Shown: positions 44,632 to 54,423, counted from the stretch's first letter. The stretch: 64,000 nt of DNA from Salipaludibacillus neizhouensis (GCF_002886185.1 NZ_KZ614146.1:7927-71926), one strand, 5' to 3'. Numbers and translations: made by a program. Notes: generated by a model not told the origin, from the sequence alone.

Positions 44632-44946
44632 TCAGATTTCTGTTCTAAGATATTCGGCAACCTGACGAATGAATTCTTCGTTTCTTCGATAGTACGTCCA
44701 CTGGCCATAACGGACAGATTCAAGAAGACCAGCTTTCTGCATCATATTTAAGTAGTGAGATACCGTAGATTGAGAAGCTTGGGATTTTTCTTGAATGTCT
44801 CCTACACATACTCCCCCTTTATAACTTACCTCCTTTGGAAGGTGAGCTCCTTGTTTAGGAAAATGCTTCTCTGGATCTTTCAGCCACTGTAAAATGTTAA
44901 GTCGAGTTTTGTTTGATAACGCCTTGAATACATCGATTAGATCCAT
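44632..44946 (-). CDS. ArsR-family winged-helix regulator
   Basis: 104 aa. DVFKALSNKTRLNILQWLKD and QSTVSHYLNMMQKAGLLESV are the ArsR fold with its recognition helix. RYGQWTYYRRNEEFIRQVAEYL is the wing and the C-terminal helix. One cysteine (in GGVCVG) is present, and the classic CxC metal site is not, so it may sense something other than metal. It is the first gene of a leftward unit with the DMT pair, 84 bp upstream of it. Confidence 0.88.
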   Translation of the reverse strand: MDLIDVFKALSNKTRLNILQWLKDPEKHFPKQGAHLPKEVSYKGGVCVGDIQEKSQASQSTVSHYLNMMQKAGLLESVRYGQWTYYRRNEEFIRQVAEYLRTEI

Positions 44947-45399
44947 AGTTCATATTATATATCGTTATTTTTCGATATGTCAATTAACAGGAATTAAGAG
45001 CATAACCCCTGTTGACTTATAACTAGTAAAAAAAGTTTTATTAGGATTGGTTATTTGCAATTCATTTAAATAAGCAGTACGTAAATAAACTTTTCCAGTT
45101 TAGACAAAAAAAACGGATTCATAATTATAGAGAACAAAAGATTTAAGGGCATCGTATATCTGGAAAGCGTGTCGTCATATCTTTTTTGAGAGACTATCGT
45201 TATTAAATCGATATCACCGACAAACGATGATGATAGAACAGGAAGTATTGGGCTTGTGTACAGACAATTGACAGAAAGCCTTCTCCTTTTTATTAGCGAC
45301 ACTCTGTTCCTTAGCCTTGAAATAAATGCTATAATAAAATTAATGATAACAAAAATAACAAAAAAGTTTAAAACGCTAAGGTGAAATGGATGTGGTGGC
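44947..45399. promoter_or_regulatory. divergent intergenic region between arsR-like and lacI-like genes
   Basis: 450 bp. TATATATCGTTATTTTTCGATATGTC (44955-44980) contains the partial inverted repeat ATATCG/CGATAT, a plausible ArsR-type operator just upstream of that gene. On the right, GATAACAAAAATAACAAAA (45345-45363) lies before the LacI gene (described separately). The middle holds no gene I can support. Confidence 0.4.
45345..45363 (+). repeat. 19-bp motif shared by the lacI-like and binding-protein promoters, copy 1
   Basis: GATAACAAAAATAACAAAA, a tandem of ATAACAAAA, occurs exactly at 45345-45363 and 46762-46780, each 15-40 bp upstream of a gene start. A partial third copy (ATAACAAAAATAAC) lies at about 46591. 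It is a candidate regulator-binding or untranslated-leader element. Confidence 0.5.
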
Positions 45400-46458
45400 A
45401 TGAAGAATAGAAAAGTTACAATGCAATTAATAGCTGATAGAGTAGGCTATTCAAAATATGTAGTTTCCAAAACATTAAACGGAAAACCAGGGGTAAACGA
45501 GGCTACCCGTAAAAAAATTTTATTTGTAGCAAAACAATTAGGTTATTTAAAAACAGATGTTGAAGAAGAAATCGATAAAGTAAGTTTAAATACATCAAGT
45601 GATTCATTTGTTTTAGTTGTCATGCCCAATCATAGATCCCAAAATACAGACTCCGATTATTGGAGTGTTATATTTAATGGTGTACTTGGAAATTTAGAGA
45701 ATCATGGGATAGGAGCAGTCGCTATATCAAACAAAAATAAACTTTCCGATAATGTAAAAACTTCTAATTTATTGGGGATTATCACTGTGGGCTTAATAAA
45801 TACAGAACTACTGTTAGAGTTAAACAAGCATCAAGTCCCATTAATAATGGTGGATCACGAAGATTCTCTCATTACAGCAGATTCTATCTTTATGAATAAT
45901 ATAGATGGGTTATCTAAATTGACTTCTCATCTCATAGGTCTTGGACATAAATCATTAAAGTTTGTGGGTGATTTAAATTACTCTAGAAGTTTTTATGACC
46001 GATCGATAGGGTTTCGTACTGCAATGGAACAGAATGATCTTATATCACAATCTGAAACAGGAATAATGAATATTGAATATGATGAGGAATTCGAATCGAA
46101 TTTTATATCAGAGTTAGTGGATTTCGAAAAAGAAAATCGATTCCCAACAGGTTTTATCTGCGCAAACGATGCCATAGCAAAAATGGTAATGGATGTTTTA
46201 ATAAATCGAGGGTATTCTATTCCTGGTGATTTTTCAGTTACAGGGTTTGATAATTTAAATATGTCTTCAAAATTAAATCCTCCACTAACGTCTGTACAGG
46301 TTTTAAAAGAGGTCATTGGTAAAAGAGCAGTGAGCAAATTGTTATGGCGGATTAAAAATATTGATTTTCCTAGTGAGAAAATATTTATCGCTAGTGAAAT
46401 TATAATAAGACCTTCCGTTGATGTTCCGAGAAAGGAATCTATTATTAATAATAGATAA
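45400..46458 (+). CDS. LacI-family transcriptional regulator of the beta-mannoside operon
   Basis: 352 aa. N-terminal helix-turn-helix VTMQLIADRVGYSKYVVSKT with hinge NGKPGVNEATRKKIL, then a periplasmic-binding-protein-like effector domain (GIITVGLINTELLLELNKHQ, TGFICANDAIAKMVMDVLIN, FSVTGFDNLNMSSKLNPPLT). It precedes the sugar operon it most likely controls and has its own terminator. Ribosome site is a weak GGTGG. Effector unknown, probably a mannoside or mannose derivative. Confidence 0.92.
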   Translation: MKNRKVTMQLIADRVGYSKYVVSKTLNGKPGVNEATRKKILFVAKQLGYLKTDVEEEIDKVSLNTSSDSFVLVVMPNHRSQNTDSDYWSVIFNGVLGNLENHGIGAVAISNKNKLSDNVKTSNLLGIITVGLINTELLLELNKHQVPLIMVDHEDSLITADSIFMNNIDGLSKLTSHLIGLGHKSLKFVGDLNYSRSFYDRSIGFRTAMEQNDLISQSETGIMNIEYDEEFESNFISELVDFEKENRFPTGFICANDAIAKMVMDVLINRGYSIPGDFSVTGFDNLNMSSKLNPPLTSVQVLKEVIGKRAVSKLLWRIKNIDFPSEKIFIASEIIIRPSVDVPRKESIINNR

Positions 46459-46497
46459 TTACCAAAAGTATTTTAAATTTATGAAGAAATTAATAGA

Positions 46498-46538
46498 GAA
46501 TGCTACTTCCGAACTTTTGTTTGGAAGTAGCATTTTTT
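46498..46538 (+). terminator. terminator of the lacI-like gene
   Basis: AATGCTACTTCC (46499-46510) pairs with GGAAGTAGCATT (46523-46534), 12 nt of loop, T run following. It insulates the regulator from the operon. Confidence 0.9.
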
Positions 46539-46702
46539 AATTCTGATTTTAGTAAAATTGTCTAAATCTCATCTAAATGACAAATATTAAAATAACAAAA
46601 ATAACTTCAATGAGATACCTAAAGAAACGAAATCCTTATATTTTAAAGTGTTTTAAGTTAAATAAAGTAATTTCAATAAAAAAATTAATGAAGAAAAACT
46701 AA

Positions 46703-46716
46703 ATAAAGCGTTTACA
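46703..46716. promoter_or_regulatory. cre-like site before the second sugar operon
   Basis: ATAAAGCGTTTACA matches 12 of 14 positions of the CcpA consensus (both mismatches at the 5' edge). It lies about 80 bp upstream of the binding-protein start. Confidence 0.45.
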
Positions 46717-46761
46717 TTTTAGTATTAAGTTGGTAAGATATGTCTTAGGCAATAACATATA

Positions 46762-46780
46762 GATAACAAAAATAACAAAA
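46762..46780 (+). repeat. 19-bp motif, copy 2, next to the binding-protein ribosome site
   Basis: Exact copy of 45345-45363, directly followed by the GGGAGGG ribosome site of the binding-protein gene. This position suits a repressor operator or leader element. Confidence 0.5.
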
Positions 46781-46793
46781 GGGAGGGAACGTA

Positions 46794-48092
46794 ATGAAAA
46801 GAAAAATCACTAAAAAAATAGGGGTAACATTTGGAAGTATGGGCTTAGCAGTTAGCATGATCGCATGTGCAGATGGTGGATCAAACGACGCATCGAGTAA
46901 TGCATCAAATGGTGGAGATTCAGAGGAAATTGAACTTACTGTCTGGTTATGGCCAGGTTTCGGTGTGACAGATTTATTAGCTCAGTATGAAGAGGAAAAC
47001 CCTCATATATCAATTAATTTGCAAGAAGCAGAGTATGGTGATGTGCATCAGAACTTAATTACTGCTCTAGCAGCAGGTTCAGGGGCCCCTGATATCTCTG
47101 GGATTGATGAAGGATATCTTGACAGAATGATGGAGAACCCAGAGCATTTTCATAATTTAATGGATTATGGTGGGGCAGATTTAAAAGATACTTACTTAGA
47201 TTTTAAATGGGAACAAGGGACAAACCATGAAGAAGATTTTCTCATTGGTGTTCCTACAGATGTAGGACCTATGGTTATGGCCTATCGCATGGATTTATTT
47301 GAAGAAGCAGGACTTCCTACTGATCCAAATGAAGTGGCTGAACAAATGAGTACTTGGGAAGATTATATCGAAGCAGGAAAGCAGTTAAACGACGTAACTG
47401 ATGGATATATGTTTAATAATTTGTCAGATTTATATACTGCTATTCTTGAACAAGGGTCACCACAACACTTTGATGAGGACAATAATTTCATATCAGAAGA
47501 AAGTGAAAGAAACCTATATGCTTGGGACCTTGCTACTTCCGCTGAAGGTATAAGTGCCAACATAGAAAGACATACGACTGAGTGGGGTGCAGGTGTAGCT
47601 GCAGGCGAATTTGCAACAGTATTTCTTCCACCTTGGATGCTAGGAAATATTAAAGAGGATGCTCCAGATACGGATGGTTTATGGAATGTAACAAATATGC
47701 CAGAAGGTTCAGGTAACTTTGGTGGATCTTTCCTCTCATTACCGGCTGAGGGGGATCACCCAGAGGAAGCATACGATTTAGCTACATGGTTGATGGCACC
47801 TGAACAACAATTAACTATCTTTGAAAATAGTGGTCCATTTCCATCAACCCCAGAACTATACGATGAGCCTGCTATCCAGGAACTTGAGGACACATTCTTT
47901 ACAAGAACTGATCTAGGTGCGCTTTATGCAGAAGCAGCAGAAGATATTGTCTATGGCTATAAAGGGCCCAACCATGATCTAGTGAATGAACTTTTTCAAG
48001 AGGCGTTAGGTAGTGTTGAAGATGGCAACAATACTCCTGAAGAAGCATGGAGAAATGCAATTGATGAAGCTGAAAGACAAATTGGCAGATAA
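46794..48092 (+). CDS. carbohydrate ABC transporter substrate-binding lipoprotein
   Basis: 432 aa with a lipoprotein signal (lipobox MIAC, C25) and a Ser/Asn/Gly linker. The body is a family-1 sugar-binding protein (ELTVWLWPGFGVTDLLAQYE, GVPTDVGPMVMAYRMDLFEE, FATVFLPPWMLGNI). It is the receptor for the two permeases downstream and, by context, a beta-mannoside or similar oligosaccharide. Strong ribosome site. A hairpin follows at 48115, as often seen after such genes. Confidence 0.92.
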   Translation: MKRKITKKIGVTFGSMGLAVSMIACADGGSNDASSNASNGGDSEEIELTVWLWPGFGVTDLLAQYEEENPHISINLQEAEYGDVHQNLITALAAGSGAPDISGIDEGYLDRMMENPEHFHNLMDYGGADLKDTYLDFKWEQGTNHEEDFLIGVPTDVGPMVMAYRMDLFEEAGLPTDPNEVAEQMSTWEDYIEAGKQLNDVTDGYMFNNLSDLYTAILEQGSPQHFDEDNNFISEESERNLYAWDLATSAEGISANIERHTTEWGAGVAAGEFATVFLPPWMLGNIKEDAPDTDGLWNVTNMPEGSGNFGGSFLSLPAEGDHPEEAYDLATWLMAPEQQLTIFENSGPFPSTPELYDEPAIQELEDTFFTRTDLGALYAEAAEDIVYGYKGPNHDLVNELFQEALGSVEDGNNTPEEAWRNAIDEAERQIGR

Positions 48093-48114
48093 TTAAATGA
48101 TAAGTGAAGAATAA

Positions 48115-48143
48115 AATAGAGACTGGTTTGGTCAGTCTCTATT
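48115..48143 (+). terminator. stem-loop between binding-protein and permease genes
   Basis: ATAGAGACTG...CAGTCTCTATTT, a 9-10 bp stem with a short loop and a short T run. Probably a leaky terminator or 3' stabiliser that gives excess binding protein over permease. Confidence 0.75.
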
Positions 48144-48196
48144 TCCATTTATGAACCACGAAGGGATCTAAATGCTTTTGACAGGAGGATTTTGAA

Positions 48197-49111
48197 ATGA
48201 GTGAAAATAATCGTTTGTTGATTAAAGGAAATAAATATAATCAGAAAATTACGGAAAGAAGAACAGGTATATTATTTATTTCCCCTTTCTTTATCTTATT
48301 TGGAATATTTGGTATATGGCCACTCCTTTTCACAGCTTATCTATCTTTTCATAGATGGGATATATTAGGGACGAGTGAGTTTGTTGGGCTGTCTAATTAT
48401 ATTAATCTATTTACGAATGATCCTTTATTTTGGAGAGCTTTAGGTAATACATTTAGTATTTGGATTATGTCAACAGTACCACAATTAATCTTAGCGCTTT
48501 TAATAGCTTTCTTTTTGAATCAACAATTTTTAAAAGGAAAAACATTTTTTAGATTAGGGATATTTGTACCTAATGTCACTTCTGTTGTAGCGGTTGGGAT
48601 TGTTTTTTCAGCGATGTTTGGAACACAATATGGTGTCGTTAACTATTTAATTAGTGCACTAGGTTTTGACATAATAAATTGGAGAGGATCTTATTTTGGT
48701 ACGCATGTAGCGATCTCCGCAATGGTTTTATGGCGGTGGGTTGGTTATAATACCATCATTTATTTAGCAGGTTTACAATCCATCGGGAAGGATATTTACG
48801 AAGCCGCCACCATAGATGGTGCTTCCAAATTACAACAGTTGCTATATATTACAATACCAATGCTACGACCGATAATCATTTTCACGGTAATTCAATCAAC
48901 GATAGGAGGTATGCAATTATTCGCAGAACCCTTGATCTTTGGTGTCGGAAGTAACTATCAAGGATTAACGATGACTTTGTATTTATATCAGGAGGCATTT
49001 AATAGATTCTCGTTTGGATATGCAGCAGCAATTGCATGGATGTTATTTTTCATAGTTATTATTGTTTCTTTGATCAACTTATTCTTTTCTCAAAAAATTA
49101 AGTCAGCTTAA
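48197..49111 (+). CDS. carbohydrate ABC transporter permease (MalF-like)
   Basis: 304 aa, six helices. RTGILFISPFFILFGIFGIW start, EAA loop EAATIDGASKLQQLLYITIP, and the typical closing helix (FGYAAAIAWMLFFIVIIVSL). Ribosome site ACAGGAGG. It pairs with the next gene, 14 bp or less downstream, as a CUT1 sugar importer. Confidence 0.93.
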   Translation: MSENNRLLIKGNKYNQKITERRTGILFISPFFILFGIFGIWPLLFTAYLSFHRWDILGTSEFVGLSNYINLFTNDPLFWRALGNTFSIWIMSTVPQLILALLIAFFLNQQFLKGKTFFRLGIFVPNVTSVVAVGIVFSAMFGTQYGVVNYLISALGFDIINWRGSYFGTHVAISAMVLWRWVGYNTIIYLAGLQSIGKDIYEAATIDGASKLQQLLYITIPMLRPIIIFTVIQSTIGGMQLFAEPLIFGVGSNYQGLTMTLYLYQEAFNRFSFGYAAAIAWMLFFIVIIVSLINLFFSQKIKSA

Positions 49112-49125
49112 AGGAGTGAATGTAT

Positions 49126-49962
49126 ATGAATGAAATAGGATCAAACAAGTTTGGTAACCTTCTTGTGTATTTATTTTTCATTGTAGTTACTTTGTTGTCT
49201 GTATTTCCATTTTACTGGATGTACGTAGTAGGTTCTAATACTACTAGTGCAGTAAATCAATTTCCTCCGGCAGTGTTACCAGGGACAAATTTCATGGAAA
49301 ATGCAAGGAATGTTTTTGAAAGAATAGATTTCTTGGGAGTAATGATGAACTCCTTGATCATATCAGGCGCCGTAACGTTATCTGTTCTGTTTTTCTGTTC
49401 CTTAGCTGGGTATGCTTTTACGAAACTGACTTTTAAAGGAAGAGATGCAGCATTTATTTTCGTTATTGCAACGATGATGATCCCACCACAGCTGGGGCTC
49501 ATTCCTAACTTTATGTTAATAAGTGAGTTAGGGTGGATTGATAACCTTCGAGCAGTCATTGTTCCAGCAATGGTTAATGCATTCGGTGTTTTTTGGATGA
49601 GGCAATATATTAGTTCAGCGATGCCATATGAATTGGTCGAGGCAGCAAGAGTTGATGGGTGTTCTCATTTCAGAATTTATTGGAACATAGTATTACCTAT
49701 TGTGAAGCCTGCTTTAGCAACACTTGGAATATTTACATTTATGATGACATGGAATGATTTTCTATGGCCATTAGTCGTACTGAAAGACAGTAGTGTTCAT
49801 ACGATACAAATAGCCTTAAGAACTTTGAATGATGTTTATTCAACGGATTATTCGATGATTTTAGCAGGGACATTTATGGCAACATTACCGATTTTAATCG
49901 TATTCTTAATCTTCAATAAACAGTTTGTTTCAGGAATTACAGAGGGCGCGGTAAAAAACTAA
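49126..49962 (+). CDS. carbohydrate ABC transporter permease (MalG-like)
   Basis: 278 aa from ATG 49126, the start best spaced from AAGGAG; ATG 49120 is also open. Six helices, EAA loop EAARVDGCSHFRIYWNIVLP, and the C-terminus NKQFVSGITEGAVKN, standard for MalG-type permeases. No ATPase gene is present in the operon, so a shared ATPase encoded elsewhere is expected. Confidence 0.93.
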   Translation: MNEIGSNKFGNLLVYLFFIVVTLLSVFPFYWMYVVGSNTTSAVNQFPPAVLPGTNFMENARNVFERIDFLGVMMNSLIISGAVTLSVLFFCSLAGYAFTKLTFKGRDAAFIFVIATMMIPPQLGLIPNFMLISELGWIDNLRAVIVPAMVNAFGVFWMRQYISSAMPYELVEAARVDGCSHFRIYWNIVLPIVKPALATLGIFTFMMTWNDFLWPLVVLKDSSVHTIQIALRTLNDVYSTDYSMILAGTFMATLPILIVFLIFNKQFVSGITEGAVKN

Positions 49963-49995
49963 AACTTATTTCACTTAATTTTGGAGGGATTTCAC

Positions 49996-52461
49996 ATGGC
50001 ACAGCTTTCGTTAAATGGAAATTGGAAATTTAAGAGGAAGGGTGACACAGAATGGCTAAATGCCCTTGTACCTGGTTCTGTATATGCAGATTTACTTGAA
50101 AACAAAAAAATGGTAGACCCTTTTTATCGGGATAACGAAGAAGAAGTAAAAGAACTGTCAAATTATAATTATATTTATGAAAAACAATTTGACCTTGACC
50201 AATCAATTTTCGACAATGATTCAGTAAAGTTAGTTTTTGAAGGCATCGATACAATATCAGAAATTTATATAAATGGAACATTGATCTCCAAAACAAATAA
50301 CATGCATCGTACATATGCATTTGATGTAAGTAAAGATGTACACATCGGAAGAAATATTCTTAAAGTAGTCCTATTCTCCCCATTACAGTATGTAGCAAAG
50401 AAGCATGCTGAGAATCCTATTTGGGGCGTTGAGGATGCTGTCCCTGGTTTTTCACACATTAGAAAAGCACATAGTATGTTTGGATGGGACTGGGGACCAC
50501 AGCTTCCAGACTTAGGTATATGGAAAAATGTATCTATTAAAGGAGAATCTGAAGCGGTTATTAGCGATGTATATATTTCACAAGATCATCAAGAAGATGA
50601 AGTGAACCTTAACGTATCTGTTCAAACGAAACAGTGGCAAGACATCGCTCTAACTGCCGAAGTATCCGTTGAGGATCCAGACGGGGAAATCGTAGTATCA
50701 GAAAAACAAAAACTGAACGAAAGCTCAACAAATCTAAAATTAACGGTTCACAATCCAAAGAAATGGTATCCGGCACAATATGGAGACCAATCACTTTATA
50801 AAGTGACAATTGAATTAAGAACGAACGGAAAGCTTATCGATGAAAACGTCTATAACATAGGATTAAGGACGATAGAAGTAGTCAGAGAATCAGATCAATG
50901 GGGAAAATCCTTTTACTTCAAAATAAACGGGTTACCTATATTTTCCAAAGGGGCTAATTATATCCCTGAAGATAGTATTTTATCCCGTGCAAATGCAAGA
51001 ACAACAGAAGAGCTAATAACGAATTGTGTGAAAGCTAATTTCAATATGATACGTGTTTGGGGCGGGGGACATTATCCCACAGATGAATTTTATAATTTGT
51101 GTGATAAGTATGGACTCATTGTATGGCAGGATTTTATGTTCGCATGTGCTGTATATGATTTGAACGAAGAATTTGAAGAGACAGTGCGAGAAGAAGTAAG
51201 AGATAATATAAAACGCCTCCGACATCATGCTTCTTTAGGATTATGGTGTGGAAATAATGAAATGGAGCATGCTTGGAACTCTTGGGATTTTCCAAAAACG
51301 GAAAAACATAAAAATGATTATTTAACATTATTTGAAAAAATCATCCCTACTATCGTTGAAGATACCGATCCAGAAACATTTTATTGGCCGTCCTCCCCTT
51401 CTTCTGGAGGGAATTTTTTGAAAACAAGTGATGAGAATGAAGGAGATGTTCACTATTGGGATGTTTGGCACGGACTCAAGCCTTTTACAGAGTATCGTAA
51501 ATTCAAGTTTAGATTTGTATCTGAATTCGGGTTTCAGTCATTCCCCTCCACGAAGACGATAGAAACATTTACAAAGCCCGAAGACCGAAATATTTTTAGT
51601 TATGTGATGGAAAAGCATCAGAAAAATGGGGATGCAAACGGAAAGATTCTTTATTACTTAGCTGAAAACTTCAAGTATCCTAAAGATTTTGAATCACTGG
51701 TTTATACTTCGCAATTACTGCAAGGAGAAGCAATTAAATATGGTGTTGAACACTGGCGGAGAAATATGGGGCGTAGTATGGGGGCTATTTACTGGCAGTT
51801 AAACGATTGTTGGCCAGTAGCATCATGGGCAAGTATTGATTATTATGGAAGATGGAAAGCCCTACATTATTTTGCGAAACGTTTTTTTGCAATGACTCTT
51901 CTTTCTGCTGAAGAAAGTAAGACTGGCGCTAATTTAGTTGTAACGAACGATCATATAGATCCATTCAAGGGTACGATTAAATGGGTATTAAGAACAGCTA
52001 TTTCGGAGGTATTATTAGAAGGAGAAGAAAATGTAACTGTGAGCTCAGCTGCTGCGAAAAATGGTGTTAGTCTTGATTTTACAGATCTCCTATCAACTTA
52101 TAATAAGAGAAGAGAATGCTTTCTTGAATTTACTCTAGAGGATGAGTCAGGTGCGATCATCAGTAACGGAACTTCTTTGTTTGTCCCAGCAAAACATTTT
52201 AAGTTTAAAAATCCTGAATTGTATTTTACAGTAGAAGAAAAAGAAGCAGTTTTTGAAGTGGTTGTTAGAGGAATGTCGCTTGCTAAATATGTTGAACTTT
52301 CCCACCAAGAAGATGTGGTTTTTTCTGACAATTATTTTGATGTAGTAGGAAAGGGTAAAAGCGTTAAAGTTGAAGTGGATAAAAAAGATTCACCAATGTC
52401 CCTAATTGAGTTAAAAGAAGGTCTTGCTATAAAAAGTTTATACGACTCTTATGTAGATTAA
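49996..52461 (+). CDS. glycoside hydrolase family 2 beta-mannosidase
   Basis: 821 aa from ATG 49996 (GGAGGG upstream). The jelly-roll sugar-binding domain (LNGNWKFKRKGDTEWLNALV, then SHIRKAHSMFGWDWGPQLPD) and Ig-like domain precede the TIM barrel. The barrel has acid/base E422 in LWCGNNEMEHAW and nucleophile E510 in VSEFGFQSF. The WDWGPQLP and GNNEMEHAW signatures point to beta-mannosidases rather than beta-galactosidases. It has no signal peptide, so it works on imported oligosaccharides, releasing mannose from non-reducing ends. It follows the permeases directly and is the functional key to the operon. Confidence 0.92.
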   Translation: MAQLSLNGNWKFKRKGDTEWLNALVPGSVYADLLENKKMVDPFYRDNEEEVKELSNYNYIYEKQFDLDQSIFDNDSVKLVFEGIDTISEIYINGTLISKTNNMHRTYAFDVSKDVHIGRNILKVVLFSPLQYVAKKHAENPIWGVEDAVPGFSHIRKAHSMFGWDWGPQLPDLGIWKNVSIKGESEAVISDVYISQDHQEDEVNLNVSVQTKQWQDIALTAEVSVEDPDGEIVVSEKQKLNESSTNLKLTVHNPKKWYPAQYGDQSLYKVTIELRTNGKLIDENVYNIGLRTIEVVRESDQWGKSFYFKINGLPIFSKGANYIPEDSILSRANARTTEELITNCVKANFNMIRVWGGGHYPTDEFYNLCDKYGLIVWQDFMFACAVYDLNEEFEETVREEVRDNIKRLRHHASLGLWCGNNEMEHAWNSWDFPKTEKHKNDYLTLFEKIIPTIVEDTDPETFYWPSSPSSGGNFLKTSDENEGDVHYWDVWHGLKPFTEYRKFKFRFVSEFGFQSFPSTKTIETFTKPEDRNIFSYVMEKHQKNGDANGKILYYLAENFKYPKDFESLVYTSQLLQGEAIKYGVEHWRRNMGRSMGAIYWQLNDCWPVASWASIDYYGRWKALHYFAKRFFAMTLLSAEESKTGANLVVTNDHIDPFKGTIKWVLRTAISEVLLEGEENVTVSSAAAKNGVSLDFTDLLSTYNKRRECFLEFTLEDESGAIISNGTSLFVPAKHFKFKNPELYFTVEEKEAVFEVVVRGMSLAKYVELSHQEDVVFSDNYFDVVGKGKSVKVEVDKKDSPMSLIELKEGLAIKSLYDSYVD

Positions 52462-52483
52462 TAGTGGGTTTATTTTTTTGCTT

Positions 52484-52507
52484 CCTCCAGTTACTAAGAG
52501 CTGGAGG
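52484..52507 (+). terminator. hairpin after the mannosidase gene
   Basis: CCTCCAG...CTGGAGG around a 10-nt loop, followed by AGGTAATG and no T run. Likely an mRNA hairpin inside the operon rather than a terminator. Confidence 0.4.
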
Positions 52508-52588
52508 AGGTAATGTTATATAGTACCTCACTGAAAAAAGAATAAGATTTTCTCAAGACCTAAAATGTAATAAAGGGGTAGGTAAGAG

Positions 52589-53221
52589 ATGAATCGGATA
52601 ATTACTATGGCAGAGTGGCTTTATGAGCTCTTAGTTTTGCAGGCACTATGGATTATTTATATCTTTAGAGGCATCTTAATTATGGGTTTTTTTCCTGCGA
52701 CAGCAGCGGTTTATGCCATAACTCGAAATTGGATCAGGAAAAGTGAAAAATTAGATACAATAAAAACGTTCAAAGAATATTATCATGAATATTTTAGAAA
52801 TTCTAATATATTAGGTTGGTCATTCTTACTCATCTCAGGGATAGTAATGATGAATTTTTTGTACATTCCGTATTATAGCGAAAATGCGCTAAGAATTGGG
52901 ATGTATGGCCTCCTTATTTTTCTAGGATTAATTTTGCTTAGTTTATGGTCATTTCTTTTCCCAGTTTTGGTGCACTTTGATATCAAACGTACAAGAGACT
53001 ATGCATTAGCTATGGTAAAAACCGCATTATACTCACCGTTAGGGTTAATCCTTCAGTTGTTATTAATTGGTATTTATTCGATGTGCATCTATCTATTACC
53101 CCCTTTAATTATTGTTTTTGGTGTCATTCCTTTAGCGTTAATCCAATTGGGTGTCACACTGAATATCTTTCGCGAAAGTGGAAATAAAACAATAAAGAGT
53201 ATGAATTCTATGAGTAATTAG
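52589..53221 (+). CDS. DUF624 (YesL-like) membrane protein
   Basis: 210 aa, about five helices. LMIYELL-like start (ITMAEWLYELLVLQALWIIY) and MGFFPATAAVYAITRNWI are the family signature. It is the counterpart of the protein at 25.4 kb, again inside a sugar ABC locus. Its function is unknown. Ribosome site is a modest AAAGGGG. Confidence 0.85.
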   Translation: MNRIITMAEWLYELLVLQALWIIYIFRGILIMGFFPATAAVYAITRNWIRKSEKLDTIKTFKEYYHEYFRNSNILGWSFLLISGIVMMNFLYIPYYSENALRIGMYGLLIFLGLILLSLWSFLFPVLVHFDIKRTRDYALAMVKTALYSPLGLILQLLLIGIYSMCIYLLPPLIIVFGVIPLALIQLGVTLNIFRESGNKTIKSMNSMSN

Positions 53222-53338
53222 TGAATCGATCACTGTTAAAAAAGACGAAACAAAGATGTTAACCAGACGAGTGGTACGAAAAGAGATAGCAGAGGAAACA
53301 GAGACATATAGTATTGCCTGATTATGAAGGAGGTTAAC

Positions 53339-54265
53339 ATGAGTAACGATTACGCAGTAGGTATTGATATTGGAGGAACAAAAATCGCGATTGGTATCGT
53401 TGATAGTGAAGGGGAAATATGTAGCAGTGACAAAATTGACATGGATAAAGAAGCAACCCCTGATTATATGGTCGAAAATATTTCAGCTAACATCAAATCG
53501 TTACTCAGACATAAAGATGTAAAAGTAAGTGATTTACGAGGTATCGGCATAGGTGCACCAGGTCCATTAAATACTACAAGGGGAATGATTACCTCTCCCC
53601 AAAACTTACCTGGATGGTGGGATTATCCTATTGTCGAAAGGGTGCAACAGCATTTCCATGCGGAAACGAACATCGTTTTAGAAAATGATGCAAATGCAGC
53701 CGCAGTTGCAGAAAAATGGAAAGGTGCTGGTACGACGAATGAGAACTTCGTGTATGTGACCATAAGTACAGGAATTGGCGGCGGTCTATTTTCAAACTCC
53801 AAACTACTTCAAGGTGTGTCTGGAAATGCAGGTGAAATTGGTCATATTGTTATTGATCCTTCGCTTGGGACCTGTCCATGTGGACAAAAGGGTTGCTGGG
53901 AATTCATAGCATCAGGCACTGCTATTTCTAGAAGAGGTTCAGAACTTAAGGGGTACAAGCTTCCTACGAAAAAAGTGATTGAATTAGCAAACCAGGGAGA
54001 TGTGCAAATGAAACAAATAAGAGATCAATCTTTTGAATATATAGGGATGGGCTGTGTCACTCTTATTAATATGTTGGATCCAGAAAAAATCATTATAGGT
54101 GGAGGGGTATCTCAGATAGGAGATCCACTGTTTTTGTCAGTTAGAGATTACGTGTCAAAGTTTGCACTAAACCCTACAGGGCGAACGACAGAAATTGTAC
54201 CTGCAGGACTCCAACAAAGTTCGGGACTTATTGGAGCAGCTTCTTTAATTCATGGCAATTACTAG
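53339..54265 (+). CDS. ROK-family sugar kinase
   Basis: 308 aa from ATG 53339 behind AAGGAGGT. Phosphate-binding DIGGTKIAIG, catalytic D117 in ENDANAAAVAEKW, the ISTGIGGGL loop, and the ROK zinc site H169 with C179, C181 and C186 (CPCGQKGCWE). No helix-turn-helix, so it is a kinase and not a repressor. By context it phosphorylates mannose, glucose or a derivative released by the mannosidase. Confidence 0.93.
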   Translation: MSNDYAVGIDIGGTKIAIGIVDSEGEICSSDKIDMDKEATPDYMVENISANIKSLLRHKDVKVSDLRGIGIGAPGPLNTTRGMITSPQNLPGWWDYPIVERVQQHFHAETNIVLENDANAAAVAEKWKGAGTTNENFVYVTISTGIGGGLFSNSKLLQGVSGNAGEIGHIVIDPSLGTCPCGQKGCWEFIASGTAISRRGSELKGYKLPTKKVIELANQGDVQMKQIRDQSFEYIGMGCVTLINMLDPEKIIIGGGVSQIGDPLFLSVRDYVSKFALNPTGRTTEIVPAGLQQSSGLIGAASLIHGNY

Positions 54266-54423
54266 AACACATTCTCCAGTAATTGTTTCATAGAAACGAA
54301 TTTCTATATAGTAGTAGGTTTGTCTAACATACTACATGGAGCACCGTGTCTTCATTCAAAGTGAGACTTGTTCGTAAAGCAAATTACTGAATTATTAATC
54401 AATAAGATACATAGGAGGAAATT

